The notes under the pieces are model-generated. The model had not been told where the DNA came from. It saw nothing but the letters and a program-made list of their open reading frames with translations, and ran no database searches. The translations under genes were made by a program, and so were the position numbers. From Xanthomonas citri pv. mangiferaeindicae (GTDB taxonomy: Bacteria; Pseudomonadota; Gammaproteobacteria; Xanthomonadales; Xanthomonadaceae), in NCBI GenBank assembly GCA_002240395.1, contig CP016836.1, positions 2,232,001 through 2,296,000 of the forward strand: 64,000 nucleotides of DNA. The letters run 5' to 3'. This document shows, piece after piece, positions 1 to 8,203 of this stretch; within the stretch, counting starts at the first letter, position 1; each line of letters opens with the position of its first letter.

Positions 1-434
1 GGATATTTGCTCAGCGCCTCGAAGATCGACGCGCCGCCCTCGATGTCGACGCGGATGCCGTCGACCATCTGCTTCATGCGCGGGTTCTTCTGGCCGTTGC
101 CGATGATCTCCAGCGCCTGCACCACCGGTACACCGGACTTCATCATCGTCGCGGTCTGGCGGCTGAAGATTGCGATGTCGCGCGCGGAAATCGCCTTGCC
201 GGCGCCGCCGAACAGCGGCTGGCGCTTGGGCTGCACCAGCGTCGGCTGGATGCCCTGGCGACGCAGTTCGGCGCGCAACAGATTGGCGCTCTTGGACTGC
301 TGCTCGCCCTTCATCTTGATGCCGCGCTTGTCCGTGCCCTCCCAGGCGAACAGGCGCAGCGTCACCCCGGCTTGCGCCGGCGTCGCGTTCGAAGCGCGGA
401 CAGTCTTGCGGGCCGCGGTGCGTGAGGTCGACAT
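1..434 (-). CDS. pilC: PilC, type IV pilus inner-membrane platform protein (5' part; runs off the left edge)
   Basis: Encodes about the first 144 residues of the polytopic inner-membrane platform protein on which the type IVa pilus is assembled and retracted. After a basic N-terminus the protein reads FAWEGTDKRGIKMKGE and later ISARDIAIFSRQTATMM and GVPVVQALEI, which are typical of the first GspF/PilC domain. The start ATG (complement of 432-434) begins MSTSRTAARK. It is divergent neither from pilB nor overlapping it: pilB ends 103 bases upstream on the same strand, so the two are probably co-transcribed in the order pilB-pilC. The rest of the gene, including the membrane segments, lies outside the window. 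Confidence 0.93.
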   Translation of the reverse strand, partial: MSTSRTAARKTVRASNATPAQAGVTLRLFAWEGTDKRGIKMKGEQQSKSANLLRAELRRQGIQPTLVQPKRQPLFGGAGKAISARDIAIFSRQTATMMKSGVPVVQALEIIGNGQKNPRMKQMVDGIRVDIEGGASIFEALSKY

Positions 435-536
435 GGAACGTTCCCCAGGGGTCGGCGTGTCCCTCGCCGGACGGATGGCCGCATGGTAGCGAAAACCGGC
501 CCCTGGCGCTCGACGCCGCAGGCCCCGGACGGGGAA

Positions 537-2261
537 TCAGTCCTTGGTGACGCGGTTGATCTCGGCCAGGCTGGTCAGGCCCTGGCGGGCCTTCTCCAGC
601 GCCGACTGGCGCAGGTCCTTGACCCCCGCACGCTGCGCAGCCTCGGCGATCTGCATCGCGTTGCCGCCCTGAAGCACGATCGTCTGGATCTGCTCGCTCA
701 TCGGCATCACCTGGTACACGCCCACGCGTCCGCGGTAGCCGTTGGTGCATTCATCGCAGCCCACCGGCTCGTAGATCTCCACGCCCGCGCGGACCTGCTC
801 CTCGGTGAAGCCTTCGGTGAGCAGCGCATGGTCGGGCAGCACGACGCGCTGCTTGCAGCGCGGGCACAGCCGCCGCGCCAGTCGCTGGGCGATCACCAGC
901 GTGACCGAGCTGACGATGTTGTACGGCGCGATGCCCATGTTCATCAGGCGCGCGATGGTCTGCGGCGCGTCGTTGGTGTGCAGCGTCGAGAGCACCATAT
1001 GGCCGGTCTGCGCCGCCTTGATGCCGATCTCCGCGGTTTCCAGGTCGCGGATCTCGCCGACCATGATCACGTCCGGGTCCTGACGCAGGAACGCGCGCAG
1101 CGCCGCGGCGAACGTCATGCCCCGACGCTCGTTCTGCTGCACCTGGTTCACGCCCGGCAAGCGGATCTCGACCGGGTCCTCGACCGTGGAGATATTGCGG
1201 GTCTCATCGTTGAGGATGCCCAGCGCCGTGTACAGCGAGACCGTCTTGCCCGAGCCGGTCGGGCCGGTGACCAGCACCATGCCGTAAGGCTTGTGGATCG
1301 CATCGAGGAACAGCTTCTGCTGGTCGGGCTCATAGCCCAGCTTGTCGATGCCCAGCTTCGCGGCGCTGGCATCGAGAATACGCAGCACCACCTTCTCGCC
1401 GAACAACGTCGGCAGCGTGCTCACGCGGAAGTCGATCTGTCGTGTCTTGGACAGGTTCAATTTGATGCGCCCGTCCTGCGGCGCCCGCTTCTCGGCGATG
1501 TCGAGCTGCGCCATCACCTTCAGGCGCGCGGCGATGCGCTGGTTGAGCTTGACCGGCACCTTGGCCGCCAGCTTGAGCATGCCGTCGACGCGTAGCCGCA
1601 CCCGGTAGTCGGTCTCGTAGGGCTCGAAGTGGATATCCGAGGCACCGCGCTTGATCGCATCGACCAGCACCTTGTTGACGAAGCGCACGATCGGCGCATC
1701 GTCCTTGCCGTCGACGACGTTCTCGATCCGGCCGCCGTCCTCGTCGTTGCCCACATCCAGGCTCTCGAGACCTTCGGCATCGTCGAGCGCGCCGGCCAGC
1801 GAATCCGAGCTCGACAGCCACAACTCCAAGGTGCGGCGGATGCTGTCCTCATCGACCAGGATCGGCTCGACGGTGAGATTGGTCTGGAACTTGATGTCGT
1901 CCAGCGCCAGGGTGTTGGTCGGATCGGCGGTACCCACGAACAGGCGCGGCCCGCGCTGGAACAGCGGCAGCACCGCATGCTTGTTGAGCAGTTCCTCACT
2001 GACCAGCTTGACTGCGCTCGCCTGCGGCGCCATCGCCGCCGGGTCGAACAGCGGCATGCCGAACTCCACCGACAACGCAGCCGCCATCTGTGCCGCGCTG
2101 ACCAGCTTGTGCTCGCGCAGGTAGCCTGCGACATTGCGTCGCGCCGCCGTCGCCTTGTCCAGCGCCTCACGCGCGGCCGCCTCGTCCAGCGCACCGTCCA
2201 TGACCAGGCGGCGGGCGATGCCGGTGATGCCGACAAGATTGGGGCCGGGTTGGAAGCTCAT
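537..2261 (-). CDS. pilB: PilB, type IVa pilus extension ATPase
   Basis: Cytoplasmic hexameric ATPase that powers pilus polymerisation. At 574 aa it has the usual family length. An N-terminal MshEN-type domain (about residues 15-150) is followed by the GspE ATPase core. Visible motifs are Walker A GPTGSGKT (333-340), the Walker B region DPDVIMVGEIRD (395-406), the His box LSTLHTND (about 424-431) and a tetracysteine zinc site (C466, C469, C502, C505). The start MSFQPGPNLV is the only ATG that keeps the whole N-terminal domain. It lies upstream of pilC on the minus strand. pilA, which is usually close by, is 36 kb away here, on the far side of the adhesin region. Confidence 0.97.
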   Translation of the reverse strand: MSFQPGPNLVGITGIARRLVMDGALDEAAAREALDKATAARRNVAGYLREHKLVSAAQMAAALSVEFGMPLFDPAAMAPQASAVKLVSEELLNKHAVLPLFQRGPRLFVGTADPTNTLALDDIKFQTNLTVEPILVDEDSIRRTLELWLSSSDSLAGALDDAEGLESLDVGNDEDGGRIENVVDGKDDAPIVRFVNKVLVDAIKRGASDIHFEPYETDYRVRLRVDGMLKLAAKVPVKLNQRIAARLKVMAQLDIAEKRAPQDGRIKLNLSKTRQIDFRVSTLPTLFGEKVVLRILDASAAKLGIDKLGYEPDQQKLFLDAIHKPYGMVLVTGPTGSGKTVSLYTALGILNDETRNISTVEDPVEIRLPGVNQVQQNERRGMTFAAALRAFLRQDPDVIMVGEIRDLETAEIGIKAAQTGHMVLSTLHTNDAPQTIARLMNMGIAPYNIVSSVTLVIAQRLARRLCPRCKQRVVLPDHALLTEGFTEEQVRAGVEIYEPVGCDECTNGYRGRVGVYQVMPMSEQIQTIVLQGGNAMQIAEAAQRAGVKDLRQSALEKARQGLTSLAEINRVTKD

Positions 2262-2390
2262 CTGATCGCTCTGCGGTGGACCGCGGGCACTCTACTGCAA
2301 CCGGCGTCGCGACGGCGCATCGTGGCCCGCCAGGTCGCTCGCCCATCGGCGAAGCCGATGTGTAGGGATGAGGCTTGGTCGTCAAAACCG

Positions 2391-2433
2391 GGGTCAGAGT
2401 GCAATTTCGCGTGGCGAAATTGCACTCTGACCC
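2391..2433. repeat. REP-like perfect palindrome, copy 1
   Basis: Two perfectly complementary 20-base arms, GGGTCAGAGTGCAATTTCGC (2391-2410) and its reverse complement (2414-2433), separated by GTG. The same core, GGGTCAGAGTGCAATTTC, recurs as an inverted pair at 42640-42680. The element is intergenic, upstream of pilB. A smaller hairpin (CATCGGC-GAA-GCCGATG, 2344-2360) lies just beside it. It looks like a dispersed REP/REPIN-type element; no REP-associated transposase gene is visible in the window. Confidence 0.8.
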
Positions 2434-2464
2434 AGGTTTGGGTTGCGAGAGGGCGTATCGGACG

Positions 2465-2842
2465 CTAGCGACGAGCGCGCGGCGACCGGTGGGTGTGTCC
2501 CAGCCACCTGCGCCGACACCAGCCGCCGAGTGCGGACGCCAACATCGCCGGCACCGCGAGCAGGGCGGCATACACCACGCCAGCTGCCAGCAGCGGGCCT
2601 ACGCCCGATACCGCGATCACCACCGGGACCTGCGCGAGCATCACCACCGCGCCCCAGCACCACGCGCGTATCGGGAAGGCCAGGCCGAGGGCCAGCGACA
2701 ACGCAAGCGCCGCAGGGCAGGCAAGCGTCCAGTAGAGCTCGGCATCCCAAGGCTCGCCGCCGCCCATCGACAGTGACACCACGCTCCAGAGTGCAAAACC
2801 GGCAAGCGCGGCGATGGATAAGGGCAGCCAGGACGGCTTCAT
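2465..2842 (-). CDS. Small hydrophobic membrane protein, unknown function
   Basis: A 125-residue protein starting MKPSWLPLSI with four likely transmembrane segments (about residues 5-25, 35-55, 60-80 and 85-108) and a short Arg/His-rich cytoplasmic tail. I do not recognise a family. It sits alone between the palindrome in front of pilB and the recombinase gene, on the same strand as pilB. Its GC-rich codon use resembles the core genome. It could be a real conserved membrane protein, but an overlapping plus-strand frame is also open, so strand assignment rests on the hydrophobic pattern. Confidence 0.5.
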   Translation of the reverse strand: MKPSWLPLSIAALAGFALWSVVSLSMGGGEPWDAELYWTLACPAALALSLALGLAFPIRAWCWGAVVMLAQVPVVIAVSGVGPLLAAGVVYAALLAVPAMLASALGGWCRRRWLGHTHRSPRARR

Positions 2843-3032
2843 TGGCAGCAGCTCCAGCGCGTGCGTCGCGCGAAAGGCGACATATTATCGATCCCGCGCT
2901 TTCACCCGGAAGTTAATGCATGCAGCCGTGAAATAAATGCACGGGCTTGGCGCTATCCGTGAAAATCACGCACACACCGCCATCGCCAGGCGCCATGTCC
3001 CGGCTCTGCAGACGATCCCGTCGCGCGGCGCG

Positions 3033-3602
3033 TTATCCGTCGGCGTCGTCGCGTGCCATTAACCGCGCGATCGTGCGTGGATGCACGTTGAAGCGCTGGG
3101 CCACCGTCCGGTGTGTCAGGTGATCGCACAGCACCAGCTTGCGGGCTTCCTCGCGCTGGTCCCGCGACAGCGCGCGGGCGCGTCCCATATGGCGCCCCCG
3201 TGAGCGTGCCGCCGCCATGCCGGCACGCGTGCGTTCGCTGATCAACGAGCGCTCGAACTCCGAGAGCGCCGCCATCATGTGGAAGACGAGCCGGCCGCCC
3301 GACGAGTCGGTGTCGATGTACTCGCACAGCGAGCGGAAGCGGACCTGTCGCTGGCCCAGGCTGGCCAGCAGGTCCACGAGGTGGGTCAGCGAACGGCCCA
3401 GGCGGTCCAACCGCCACACCACCAAGGTGTCGCCGGCTTGGGCGTTGGCAAGCAGTTCATCGAGTCCAGGCCGCGACCGCAGGCCGCCGGACACGCCCTC
3501 ATCAGTGAAGATCTCGGTGCAACCGGCGGCCTTCAAGGCGTTCAGCTGCAGGGTGACGTTCTGTTCGTCAGTTGACACACGCGCATAGCCTAGGAATCTC
3601 AT
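3033..3602 (-). CDS. Serine site-specific recombinase (DNA invertase/resolvase family)
   Basis: A 189-residue small serine recombinase of the Hin/Pin/Tn3-resolvase type. The catalytic Ser is in GYARVSTDEQN (about residue 10). Other family marks are the run VVWRLDRLGRSLTHL, the IDTDSSGGRLVFHMM segment, the E-helix SEFERSLISERTRAGM, and a C-terminal helix-turn-helix (about 150-185) ending HPRTIARLMARDD. I chose the ATG at 3602 (MRFLGYARVS) because it matches family N-termini; an in-frame upstream start (3647) would add 15 unlike residues. It is transcribed away from the TAA gene. Immediately upstream are two inverted AAAGGGAACCCTT sites, which suggests it acts as a DNA invertase there. It could instead be the remnant of a transposon, but no transposase is visible. 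Confidence 0.88.
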   Translation of the reverse strand: MRFLGYARVSTDEQNVTLQLNALKAAGCTEIFTDEGVSGGLRSRPGLDELLANAQAGDTLVVWRLDRLGRSLTHLVDLLASLGQRQVRFRSLCEYIDTDSSGGRLVFHMMAALSEFERSLISERTRAGMAAARSRGRHMGRARALSRDQREEARKLVLCDHLTHRTVAQRFNVHPRTIARLMARDDADG

Positions 3603-3659
3603 GCCTACCGCGCAGCCTCCGTGTTCGCCAGTCCCCGTGGGCGACACTCCCTGTTGACA

Positions 3660-3780
3660 AAAGGGAACCCTTTCCTCCCTGTGTCCATTTCGGCTGCGCC
3701 GAATCCTTAATGCGAACTACGCCCTTACTTTCGCCCGTCCATATTGCGGGCGATTTCAGTTTTGCACAAGGGTTCCCTTT
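3660..3780. promoter_or_regulatory. Candidate invertible DNA segment flanked by inverted recombinase sites
   Basis: Site 1 (3660-3673) is AAAGGG-AA-CCCTTT, a dyad around a central AA. Site 2 (3767-3780) is CAAGGG-TT-CCCTTT, the same sequence in inverse orientation. The core centres are 107 bases apart. Short dyads around an asymmetric central dinucleotide are what serine invertases recombine, and inverse orientation predicts inversion rather than deletion. The segment holds a short hairpin (TTCGGC-TGC-GCCGAA, 3689-3703) and a stem (TCGCCCG/CGGGCGA, 3731-3753) followed by TTTCAGTTTT, which would act as a rightward terminator in the present orientation. A TTGACA hexamer (3654-3659) abuts site 1 and points into the segment. 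Function is inferred; no inversion is observed here. Confidence 0.45.
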
Positions 3781-4091
3781 CGCCGCAAAAGACTCGAAGT
3801 TTCACCAATTTTTGCATTTTATTTCCTTTCGAGTTGGGCGTTATAGATTAACAGAAGAGTAGTGCGAGAAGGGGCAAGTCCGCATTCATTTGTCTAGCAG
3901 GTCGGCATCTTGCGATGCGCCGCGGCATGAATCGACAGGACATACGCAGTGGCTCACGTCTTTCCCTGGAGAGGGCGACGGAGCGCATGCGTGTGTCTGC
4001 CCGAAAAAAGCAAAAACGACCACTGCCCGCCAGAGCGCGTCGGCAGTCCTATGACGATTGTCTAAAAACAACAAGATGTGAGGACGCGAAA
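3781..4091 (+). promoter_or_regulatory. AT-richer leader in front of the trimeric autotransporter gene
   Basis: This stretch is clearly richer in A/T than its surroundings and carries no convincing gene. A possible -10 element TATAGA lies at 3842-3847, without a good -35 at normal spacing. A Shine-Dalgarno-like GTGAGGA (about 4077-4083) precedes the TTG start at 4092. The adhesin frame stays open upstream to 3915, but those residues (basic, no signal-peptide character) do not look like an autotransporter N-terminus, so I treat them as untranslated leader. Confidence 0.4.
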
Positions 4092-7000
4092 TTGAACAGG
4101 ATCTATCAGAAAAAATGGAGTCGCGCACTGCAACAAGTGGTCGTGACGTCCGAACTGGCCAGCGCTGAAGGCGCGGCCGCCGTGGTGACTGGTGTCGTCG
4201 GTGCCCCGTCCGACGCAAGGCTCACCACCGCACTGCGCTGCGCCCTGTGGGGATCGCAGGCGCTGTTGTTGACCGGTGCGATGTTTGCGGTGCCGCAGGC
4301 GGCCATGGCGCAGAACGTGTTCTGTCAGAACACCGCTGGGCAGAACGTCGGTACGGGCTCAACTAACAACAATGCGGTTGTGTGCGGGGCCAACGCCGTC
4401 GCGAGCGGAAATGCGGCTGTTGCGCTCGGTAGTTCCTCAAGGGCATCAGGAACCGCTTCGAGCGCACTGGGCTACTGGGCTGAAGCGACCGGCACCTACA
4501 GTGCTGCGATCGGTCCGCATGCTAAGGCGACCGCCGAGAACACCATTGCGATCGGCCAGCAGTCTGTTGCTTCGAGCACTAATGGTATGGCCTTCGGCTA
4601 CTCTGCGAATGCTGCGGGAGTGGACGGCATTGCGATCGGCCGTCAGACGCTTGCCGGAGGTGGCGGCATTGCACTCGGCTTCCAAAGTAAAGCCTCGGAT
4701 GGATCTGTAGCGATAGGCGGCTTGGCCCAGACGAACGCAAGATACGGAACGGCTCTGGGGCAGCAGTCTAGAGCGGCCAATCAGTACGACGTAGCGTTGG
4801 GCGCTGCTTCCGTCACGCAGGCGGCCGTCGCAACCACTGCGTCAACGGTTGGCGGAGCGAGCTATACATTCGCTGGAGCCGCTCCACAAGGAACGGTCAG
4901 TGTCGGCAGTGCCCCCGGCTCAGGCCAGATCTACCGCACCATCACCAACGTTGCCGCCGGCCGCGTCAACGCGACCAGCATGGATGCCGTCAACGGTAGC
5001 CAGCTCAACGCCGCCTACCAGGGCATCAACGCCCTGTCGACCTCGACCTCGACTCGCATCAGCTCTCTGTCGACGGCCATCGGCAACGGCGGCACGGGCG
5101 GCGGCAACGCGGTGCAGTACAACGACGCGGCGCGCACGGCAGTCACGCTGGGCGGCACGTCGGCCACCGGTCCGGTGCGCCTGACCAATGTGGCGCCGGG
5201 CGCGCTTGCGACCACCAGCACCGATGCCGTCAACGGCAGCCAGTTGTTCTCGCTGTCGACCTCGGCTTCGACCGGTGTCGCGTCGCTGTCGACGGGCGTC
5301 GGCTCGCTGTCCACCGGCCTGAGCACCACCAACAGCACGGTGACCTCGCTGTCGAGCGGTGTGAGCACGACCAACAGCACGCTCGCGTCGCTGTCGAGCT
5401 CGACCTCCACGGGCCTGGGTTCGCTGTCCACCGGCATCGGCTCGCTGTCCACCGGCCTGAGCACGACCAACAGCTCGGTGACCTCGCTGTCGACCGTCGC
5501 CGCGAACGCGGTGCAGTACAACGATGCTTCGCATGGCCAGGTCACGCTCGGCGGTGTCGGCGCGACGACGCCGGTGAAGCTGAGCAACGTCGCGGCCGGT
5601 TCGCTGGCGGCGGGCAGCACCGATGCCGTCAACGGCGGCCAGCTCGGTCTGCTGTCGACCTCGACCTCGACCGGCCTGAGCTCGCTGTCCACCGGCCTGA
5701 GCTCGACCAACAGCACGATCGCCTCGCTGTCGACGCTGAGCGAGAACGTCGTGGTCTACAACGACGGCACGCACACAGCGGTCACCTTCGGCGGCGCCAA
5801 CGCCACCGCGCCGGTGCGGTTGACCAACGTGGCCGCCGGCTCGCTGGCCGCCGACAGCACGGATGCGGTCAACGGCAGCCAGCTCGGTTCGCTGTCCACC
5901 TCGACCTCCACCGGCCTGAGCACGACCCGCTTCGATCTGAACTCGCTGTCCACGTCGACCTCGACGGCGTTCGCGAACCTCCAGACCGGCGGCACCGAGA
6001 ATGCCGTGCAGTACAACGACTTCTCGCGTTCGGCCGTCACCCTGGGTGGCACCACCGCGACCGCACCGGTCCGGCTGACCAACGTGGCCGCCGGCTCGCT
6101 CGCCGCCGACAGCACCGATGCGGTCAACGGCAGCCAGCTCGGTTCGCTGTCGACCTCGACCTCCACCGGCCTGAGCACGACCAACAGCACCGTGGCATCG
6201 CTGTCGACCTCGTCCTCGACCGGCCTGGGCTCGCTGTCCACCTCGACCTCGACGGCGTTTGCCTCGCTGTCCACGGTGGGTGCGAACGCAGTGCAGTACA
6301 ACGACGCCTCGCACTCGTCGGTCACGCTGGGCGGCGCTTCGGCGACCGCGCCGGTGAAGCTGACCAATGTCGCGGACGGCTCGCTCGCGGCCGGCAGCAC
6401 GGATGCGGTCAACGGCGGCCAGCTCGGCTCGCTGTCCACCTCGGCCTCGACCGGTCTGGGCTCGCTGTCCACCTCGACCTCGACGGCGTTCGCCAATCTG
6501 TCGACCGTGAGCGCCAACGCGGTGCAGTACAACGACGCGACGCGTACGGCGGTCACGCTGGGCGGCACGTCGGCCACGGCGCCGGTGCGGCTGACCAACG
6601 TCGCGGCCGGTTCGCTCGCCGCCGACAGCACCGATGCGGTCAATGGCAGCCAGCTTGGTTCGCTGTCGACCTCGACCTCGACCGGTCTGGGTTCGCTGTC
6701 CACCGGCCTGAGCTCGACCAACAGCACCGTGGCCGCGCTGTCGACCTCGGCCTCCACGGGTCTGGGCTCGCTGTCCACCTCGACCTCGACGGCGTTCGCC
6801 AACCTGTCGACCGGGGCCGCCAACGCGGTGCAGTACAACGACGCCTCGCGCTCGATCGTCACGCTGGGTGGCACGTCGGCCACGGCGCCGGTGCGGCTGA
6901 CCAATGTGGCGGCCGGTGCGCTGACCGCCAACAGCACGGATGCGGTCAACGGCAGCCAGCTGTTCTCGCTGTCGACCTCGACCTCGACTGCCTTCGCCAA

Positions 7001-8129
7001 TCTGTCGGCGGGCGGTAGCGGCTTCAACGCGGTGCAGTACAACGACGTCAACCACGACGCGGTCACCTTCGGCGGCGCGGCTGCCCAGGCTCCGGTGCGG
7101 TTGAACAACGTGGCGGCCGGTTCGCTGGCGGCCAACAGCACCGATGCGGTCAACGGCAGCCAGCTGGGCGCGCTGTCGACGAGCCTGAGCACGACCAACT
7201 TCAACCTCAACGTGCTGTCGACCTCGACCTCGACTGCGATCGCCAACCTGACGGTCAACGGGGGCGGTGCGGCGAACGCGGTGCAGTACGACGATGCCTC
7301 GCACACCAAGGCGACGCTCGGCGGCACGTCGGCGACCGGGACGGTCGGTCTGACCAACGTCTCCGACGGCTCGCTGGCGAGCGACAGCACCGATGCGGTC
7401 AACGGCCGTCAGCTGGGTTCGTTGTCGACCTCGACCTCGACCGGTCTGGCTTCGTTGTCGACGGCGCTGAGCAGCATCGGCACCGGCGGCGGCAGCCTGA
7501 TCGGCGGCGGTACCGACACCGGCGGCGCCCCGCGTCCGCCGGCGAAGGCCGACGGCGACGGCAGCCTGGCGGCCGGTGGCGGCTCCAATGCCAACGGCAA
7601 CGGCGCGACCGCGGTCGGTTCGGACTCCAACGCCAACGGCGACAAGACCACGGCCATCGGTTCGGGCTCGTCGGCCAGCAACCAGGGCACCGCGATCGGT
7701 GCGGGTGCGGTGGCCAGCGGCGCCAACTCGGTCGCGTTGGGGGCAGGGTCGATTGCCGACCAGCCCAACACCGTGTCGGTCGGTTCGCCGGGCCATGAGC
7801 GTCGCATCGTCAACGTGGCCGACGGTATCGCCGATACGGACGCGGCGAACATGCGTCAGCTGCGTGCGGTCGAACACCGTGTCGACCAGATCGAGCGCAA
7901 CACCAACGCCGGCATCGCAGGTGCGATGGCGATGGCGATGATGCCGCAGCCCACCGACCCGGGTAAGAGCATGGTCTCGGCCTCGCTCGGCGGGTACGAC
8001 GGCGAAGGCGCATTGGCCGTCGGCGTGTCGCGCGTCTCGGAAGACGGCGACTGGGTGTTCAAGGGCGGTGCCACCGTCAACACCCGCGACAAGACCGGTG
8101 CAGGCGTGAGCGTCGGCTATCAGTGGTGA
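4092..8129 (+). CDS. Trimeric autotransporter adhesin (YadA-like, type Vc)
   Basis: A 1345-residue surface adhesin that should form a trimer anchored in the outer membrane. The TTG start at 4092 gives (M)NRIYQKKWSRALQQ, an extended signal peptide region, followed by a hydrophobic core and a cleavage site near AAMAQN. A YadA-head-like region follows, with repeats such as AVALGSSS, TIAIGQQS and GIAIGRQT. The long stalk carries ten copies of a DAVNG(S/G/R)QL neck motif, separated by blocks of the type NAVQYNDAS-VTLGG and runs such as SLSTSTSTGL. A second short head (about residues 1160-1240) precedes the C-terminal YadA anchor, ending VGYQW. The stalk is extraordinarily Ser/Thr-rich and almost free of charged residues. 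The BamE-like gene and putative glycosyltransferase genes follow on the same strand. Confidence 0.92.
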   Translation: MNRIYQKKWSRALQQVVVTSELASAEGAAAVVTGVVGAPSDARLTTALRCALWGSQALLLTGAMFAVPQAAMAQNVFCQNTAGQNVGTGSTNNNAVVCGANAVASGNAAVALGSSSRASGTASSALGYWAEATGTYSAAIGPHAKATAENTIAIGQQSVASSTNGMAFGYSANAAGVDGIAIGRQTLAGGGGIALGFQSKASDGSVAIGGLAQTNARYGTALGQQSRAANQYDVALGAASVTQAAVATTASTVGGASYTFAGAAPQGTVSVGSAPGSGQIYRTITNVAAGRVNATSMDAVNGSQLNAAYQGINALSTSTSTRISSLSTAIGNGGTGGGNAVQYNDAARTAVTLGGTSATGPVRLTNVAPGALATTSTDAVNGSQLFSLSTSASTGVASLSTGVGSLSTGLSTTNSTVTSLSSGVSTTNSTLASLSSSTSTGLGSLSTGIGSLSTGLSTTNSSVTSLSTVAANAVQYNDASHGQVTLGGVGATTPVKLSNVAAGSLAAGSTDAVNGGQLGLLSTSTSTGLSSLSTGLSSTNSTIASLSTLSENVVVYNDGTHTAVTFGGANATAPVRLTNVAAGSLAADSTDAVNGSQLGSLSTSTSTGLSTTRFDLNSLSTSTSTAFANLQTGGTENAVQYNDFSRSAVTLGGTTATAPVRLTNVAAGSLAADSTDAVNGSQLGSLSTSTSTGLSTTNSTVASLSTSSSTGLGSLSTSTSTAFASLSTVGANAVQYNDASHSSVTLGGASATAPVKLTNVADGSLAAGSTDAVNGGQLGSLSTSASTGLGSLSTSTSTAFANLSTVSANAVQYNDATRTAVTLGGTSATAPVRLTNVAAGSLAADSTDAVNGSQLGSLSTSTSTGLGSLSTGLSSTNSTVAALSTSASTGLGSLSTSTSTAFANLSTGAANAVQYNDASRSIVTLGGTSATAPVRLTNVAAGALTANSTDAVNGSQLFSLSTSTSTAFANLSAGGSGFNAVQYNDVNHDAVTFGGAAAQAPVRLNNVAAGSLAANSTDAVNGSQLGALSTSLSTTNFNLNVLSTSTSTAIANLTVNGGGAANAVQYDDASHTKATLGGTSATGTVGLTNVSDGSLASDSTDAVNGRQLGSLSTSTSTGLASLSTALSSIGTGGGSLIGGGTDTGGAPRPPAKADGDGSLAAGGGSNANGNGATAVGSDSNANGDKTTAIGSGSSASNQGTAIGAGAVASGANSVALGAGSIADQPNTVSVGSPGHERRIVNVADGIADTDAANMRQLRAVEHRVDQIERNTNAGIAGAMAMAMMPQPTDPGKSMVSASLGGYDGEGALAVGVSRVSEDGDWVFKGGATVNTRDKTGAGVSVGYQW
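5030..7480 (+). repeat. Long degenerate coding repeats of the TAA stalk
   Basis: Tandem units of roughly 60-110 codons, each with [32 protein letters not shown] and a variable number of SLSTSTSTGL-type runs. The DNA repeats are strong enough (CTGTCGACCTCGACCTCGAC recurring) to permit slippage or recombination, so stalk length may vary between strains and is a risk point for assembly. The repeats also create very long open frames on the opposite strand, which I regard as artefacts. Confidence 0.8.
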
Positions 8130-8142
8130 TGCGTTGACCGCG

Positions 8143-8166
8143 CACGGCCGCCTTCGGGCGGCCGTG
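8143..8166 (+). terminator. Hairpin after the TAA gene
   Basis: Perfect 10-bp stem CACGGCCGCC/GGCGGCCGTG with a TTCG loop, 13 bases after the TAA stop codon. There is no T run, so it may attenuate rather than end transcription into the next gene, which starts 38 bases later. Confidence 0.5.
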
Positions 8167-8203
8167 TGTGGGCGGCATTCGCTCGACTGACAGGAGGTGG
8201 TGT

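Noticed and set aside
3833..3839. GTTGGGC followed by GTTA, resembling an integron attC end
   Set aside because: No paired RYYYAAC end, no cassette structure and no integron integrase in the window.
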